Shown in pieces: positions 62,038 to 64,000 of a stretch of 64,000 nucleotides of DNA. The stretch covers positions 1-64,000 of the forward strand of contig UQLR01000005.1 of the NCBI GenBank assembly GCA_900541975.1, written 5' to 3'. The translations under genes and the position numbers were made by a program. The DNA comes from an uncultured Oscillospiraceae bacterium (GTDB lineage Bacteria; Bacillota; Clostridia; Oscillospirales; Acutalibacteraceae). The notes under the pieces are model-generated. The model saw only the letters and a list, made by a program, of their open reading frames with translations. It was not told where the DNA came from and ran no database searches. Each line of letters begins with the position of its first letter. Within the stretch, counting starts at the first letter, position 1.

Positions 62038-63057
62038 ATGCAACCAAACAATGTACAAACAACAGAGAAAAAGAAGATTATTTTCAGCGCGATACAGCCC
62101 AGCGGGACAATTACCCTGGGAAACTACCTGGGTGCGATCAAAAACTGGGTCAGTATGCAAGAAACGTTTCATTGCGTCTATGCGCTTGCCGATCTGCACG
62201 CCATCACAGTACGGCAGGACCCACAAAAATTCAGGGCAAATACGATGCAGGCATATGCGCTGCTGCTTGCCTGCGGAATAGACCCGAAAAAAAGCACGTT
62301 TTTTATTCAAAGCCATGTGCCTACCCATGCGCAGCTGGCGTGGGTGCTCAACTGCTACACCCAGTTTGGGGAGCTTTCCAGAATGACGCAGTTTAAAGAT
62401 AAGTCTTTAAAACATGCCGATAATGTAAACGTAGGGCTGTTTGCCTACCCAAGCCTGATGGCGGCTGATATTCTGCTGTACCAGGCGGACATGGTGCCAG
62501 TGGGAGCCGACCAGAAACAGCATTTGGAGCTTTCCAGGGATATAGCGGCGCGCTTTAACGGCCTTTATGGCAATACCTTTAAAATACCGGAACCCTATAT
62601 ACCAAACGTAGGAGCAAGGGTTATGTCTTTGCAGGAGCCGCAAAAGAAAATGAGCAAGTCGGATGAAAACAGCAACGCATGGATTGGCGTACTGGATAAG
62701 CCGGAGACAATTATGAAAAAATTTAAGCGCGCTGTGACAGATTCCGATGCAAAGGTGTGCTATGGAGAAAACAAGGACGGTATTAACAATTTGATTGGAA
62801 TTTATTCTGCCATGACTGGAAAAACGACCGGGCAGATTGAAAAGGAATTTGAAGGAAGCGGCTATGGGCAGTTTAAAGAGGCTGTTGCACAGAGCGTGAT
62901 TGACCGTTTGCGGCCTGTACAGGAAGAATATGAACGTCTGATGAACGATAAAGCTTATTTAAAGGAATGTTATGAAAAAGGCGCGCAAACAGCGTTGCAT
63001 TTTTCACAGCGGACGCTTGACAAAGCAATGAAGAAGATTGGTTTTGTTGCGCGGTGA
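62038..63057 (+). CDS. trpS: Tryptophanyl-tRNA synthetase
   Basis: 339 residues, class I. Charges tRNA-Trp. The HIGH-type motif is PSGTITLGNYLGA at about residue 22, and the KMSKS loop is KKMSKSDEN at about residue 203. Also VGADQKQHLELSRDIA, typical of TrpRS. The ribosome site is weak (AGAGGG). It starts 24 bases after the aminotransferase and may share its promoter. Confidence 0.96.
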   Translation: MQPNNVQTTEKKKIIFSAIQPSGTITLGNYLGAIKNWVSMQETFHCVYALADLHAITVRQDPQKFRANTMQAYALLLACGIDPKKSTFFIQSHVPTHAQLAWVLNCYTQFGELSRMTQFKDKSLKHADNVNVGLFAYPSLMAADILLYQADMVPVGADQKQHLELSRDIAARFNGLYGNTFKIPEPYIPNVGARVMSLQEPQKKMSKSDENSNAWIGVLDKPETIMKKFKRAVTDSDAKVCYGENKDGINNLIGIYSAMTGKTTGQIEKEFEGSGYGQFKEAVAQSVIDRLRPVQEEYERLMNDKAYLKECYEKGAQTALHFSQRTLDKAMKKIGFVAR

Positions 63058-63061
63058 AAAT

Positions 63062-63184
63062 ATGATTGAATATGGAAAACACGTTGCCTTTTGCGATGAG
63101 ATAAAGAACGAAGATGGTTGTTTGAAGAAACCTGCCTGTGTGGAAGGCCAGCGGGAAGACAGTGCGAGAGGGGAGTTTATATGA
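63062..63184 (+). CDS. Possible small coupled open frame (40 residues)
   Basis: Starts four bases after trpS with GGTGA upstream, and its stop overlaps the ATG of the next gene (ATGA). The peptide is hydrophilic, with three cysteines and no recognisable domain. The neat spacing at both ends suggests a translated frame, perhaps a coupling peptide, but chance is possible. Confidence 0.3.
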   Translation: MIEYGKHVAFCDEIKNEDGCLKKPACVEGQREDSARGEFI

Positions 63185-64000
63185 GTGAAGATCGGTTCCA
63201 GAGAAATTATGCAAGGCGGCAGGAATATTTAAGAAAACAGAGGCTGAAGCGCCGCCGCAGAAACAGAATTTTGCTTGTTTCCGCGGGGCTTGTTATTCTG
63301 CTTGTTCTGATACTGGTTATTACAGGAATTGTGAGAGGCTGCAGTACCTCCGCCGGCGGACCGCAAGAAGCTACACAGGCCGAAACAGAACCTACTACGA
63401 CAGCAGCGCTTGCGCCGACCCAGGCAGCAACGCAGCAGCCCAGCCGGCCACAGATTAGGGAAATTGAAGACAACGGCGAGGAAGGCCACATGTCCGGCGG
63501 TATTTATATATGGGACAATAAAGGCTTTGAGCTGTTCTTTGGCGGGGATGATTCCGCAAAGACGTACGCCCAGAGGATATCGGATTATAAAAAGGCGCTG
63601 GGCAATGATATTACCGTTTATAATATGGTAGTACCAAATCATACAGAATTTGGCCTGCCCAGCCGTTTAAGCAAACAGCTTTTGGAAACGGGGGAGACAA
63701 AATCCCAGCGGCAGAATATGTCTGCTGTATTTGACAATTATACGCAGGATGTAAAAGCCGTAGATATTTATGATGTGCTCAATGCACATAAAACGGAATA
63801 TATTTATTTTAATACCGACCATCATTGGACGGGGCTTGGCGCCTATTATGCCTATACGGCATTTGCAGAAACGGCGGGGCTTACCCCTCTGTCTTTGGAG
63901 GATGCACAGAAGCAGACGGTGGAGCCTTTTGTGGGGTCGCTTTATACAATTTCGGGCGACAGCGCACTGAATGCGCACCCGGATTCTGTTGACTATTATG
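63181..64000 (+). CDS. DHHW-family membrane protein (cut by window end)
   Basis: The first 273 residues are visible. A basic N-terminus rich in Arg (1-30), one membrane helix (about 33-52), a Cys (lipobox-like RGC) and a Thr/Ala/Gln/Pro linker, then an outer DHHW domain with NMVVPNHTEFGLPSRLS and an intact D-H-H-W at residues 213-216, followed by TGLGAYYAYTAFAE. It is a close paralogue of the minus-strand protein at 59282 in both domain order and sequence. The intact motif suggests an active SGNH-like enzyme acting on a surface polymer. GAGGGGAG precedes the ATG. Confidence 0.85.
   Translation, partial: MSEDRFQRNYARRQEYLRKQRLKRRRRNRILLVSAGLVILLVLILVITGIVRGCSTSAGGPQEATQAETEPTTTAALAPTQAATQQPSRPQIREIEDNGEEGHMSGGIYIWDNKGFELFFGGDDSAKTYAQRISDYKKALGNDITVYNMVVPNHTEFGLPSRLSKQLLETGETKSQRQNMSAVFDNYTQDVKAVDIYDVLNAHKTEYIYFNTDHHWTGLGAYYAYTAFAETAGLTPLSLEDAQKQTVEPFVGSLYTISGDSALNAHPDSVDYY

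Overview
The window looks like a chromosomal segment from a Gram-positive, starch-using, probably gut-dwelling member of the Clostridia (Ruminococcaceae/Oscillospirales-like). The evidence is moderate base composition by eye, strong Shine-Dalgarno sites with ATG/GTG/TTG starts, sigma-A type promoters, lipoprotein signal peptides, a sortase-like anchor, MurE, FtsEX with an M23 hydrolase, and a secreted amylase ending in a type I dockerin. No genome assignment can be proven from the sequence alone.

Layout. 0.3-7.2 kb: a Na+/amino acid symporter, metG, tatD, a membrane-anchored cohesin-like protein, a C_GCAxxG_C_C protein and a methyltransferase. 7.3-9.1 kb: an initiator tRNA-Met followed by what looks like the scar of a mobile element (three broken or short XRE regulators, a small AT-rich membrane protein, several strong inverted repeats). 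9.2-20.3 kb: a giant cell-wall-anchored 5'-nucleotidase-type protein, a Na/Pi cotransporter, mntP under a manganese (yybP-ykoY) riboswitch, a secreted GH13 amylase with starch-binding and dockerin modules, tRNA-Thr, tRNA-Trp and murE. 20.8-26.5 kb: a maltodextrin locus (lipoprotein binding protein, two permeases, lipoprotein amylase, no ATPase). 26.6 kb: an AlkD-like repair protein.

27.6-52.7 kb: a long, one-directional Wzx/Wzy-type surface polysaccharide locus. It starts with an undecaprenyl-phosphate sugar transferase and holds about eight glycosyltransferases, an EpsG-type polymerase, a flippase, WecB epimerase, two hexapeptide acyltransferases, a membrane acyltransferase, a pyruvyltransferase and a frameshifted Fe-S/F420-reductase-like partner. 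Embedded near its start are enzymes that make no ordinary sugar: an HpcH/HpaI-type aldolase, an asparagine-synthetase-like ligase, a D-2-hydroxyacid dehydrogenase, a LicD transferase, a cytidylyltransferase fused to a CobD/HisC-like PLP enzyme, and an opine dehydrogenase. I infer that these build one or more unusual non-sugar decorations (a phospho-amino-alcohol and an opine or amide), and I regard this as the most interesting system in the window.

52.9-64 kb: a CdaR-type regulator, ftsE-ftsX-M23 peptidase, then on the minus strand a DHHW-family membrane protein, a Nudix hydrolase and a DAHP synthase, and on the plus strand an aminotransferase, trpS and a second DHHW protein cut by the window end. 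The two DHHW proteins are paralogues; only the second keeps the Asp-His-His-Trp motif.
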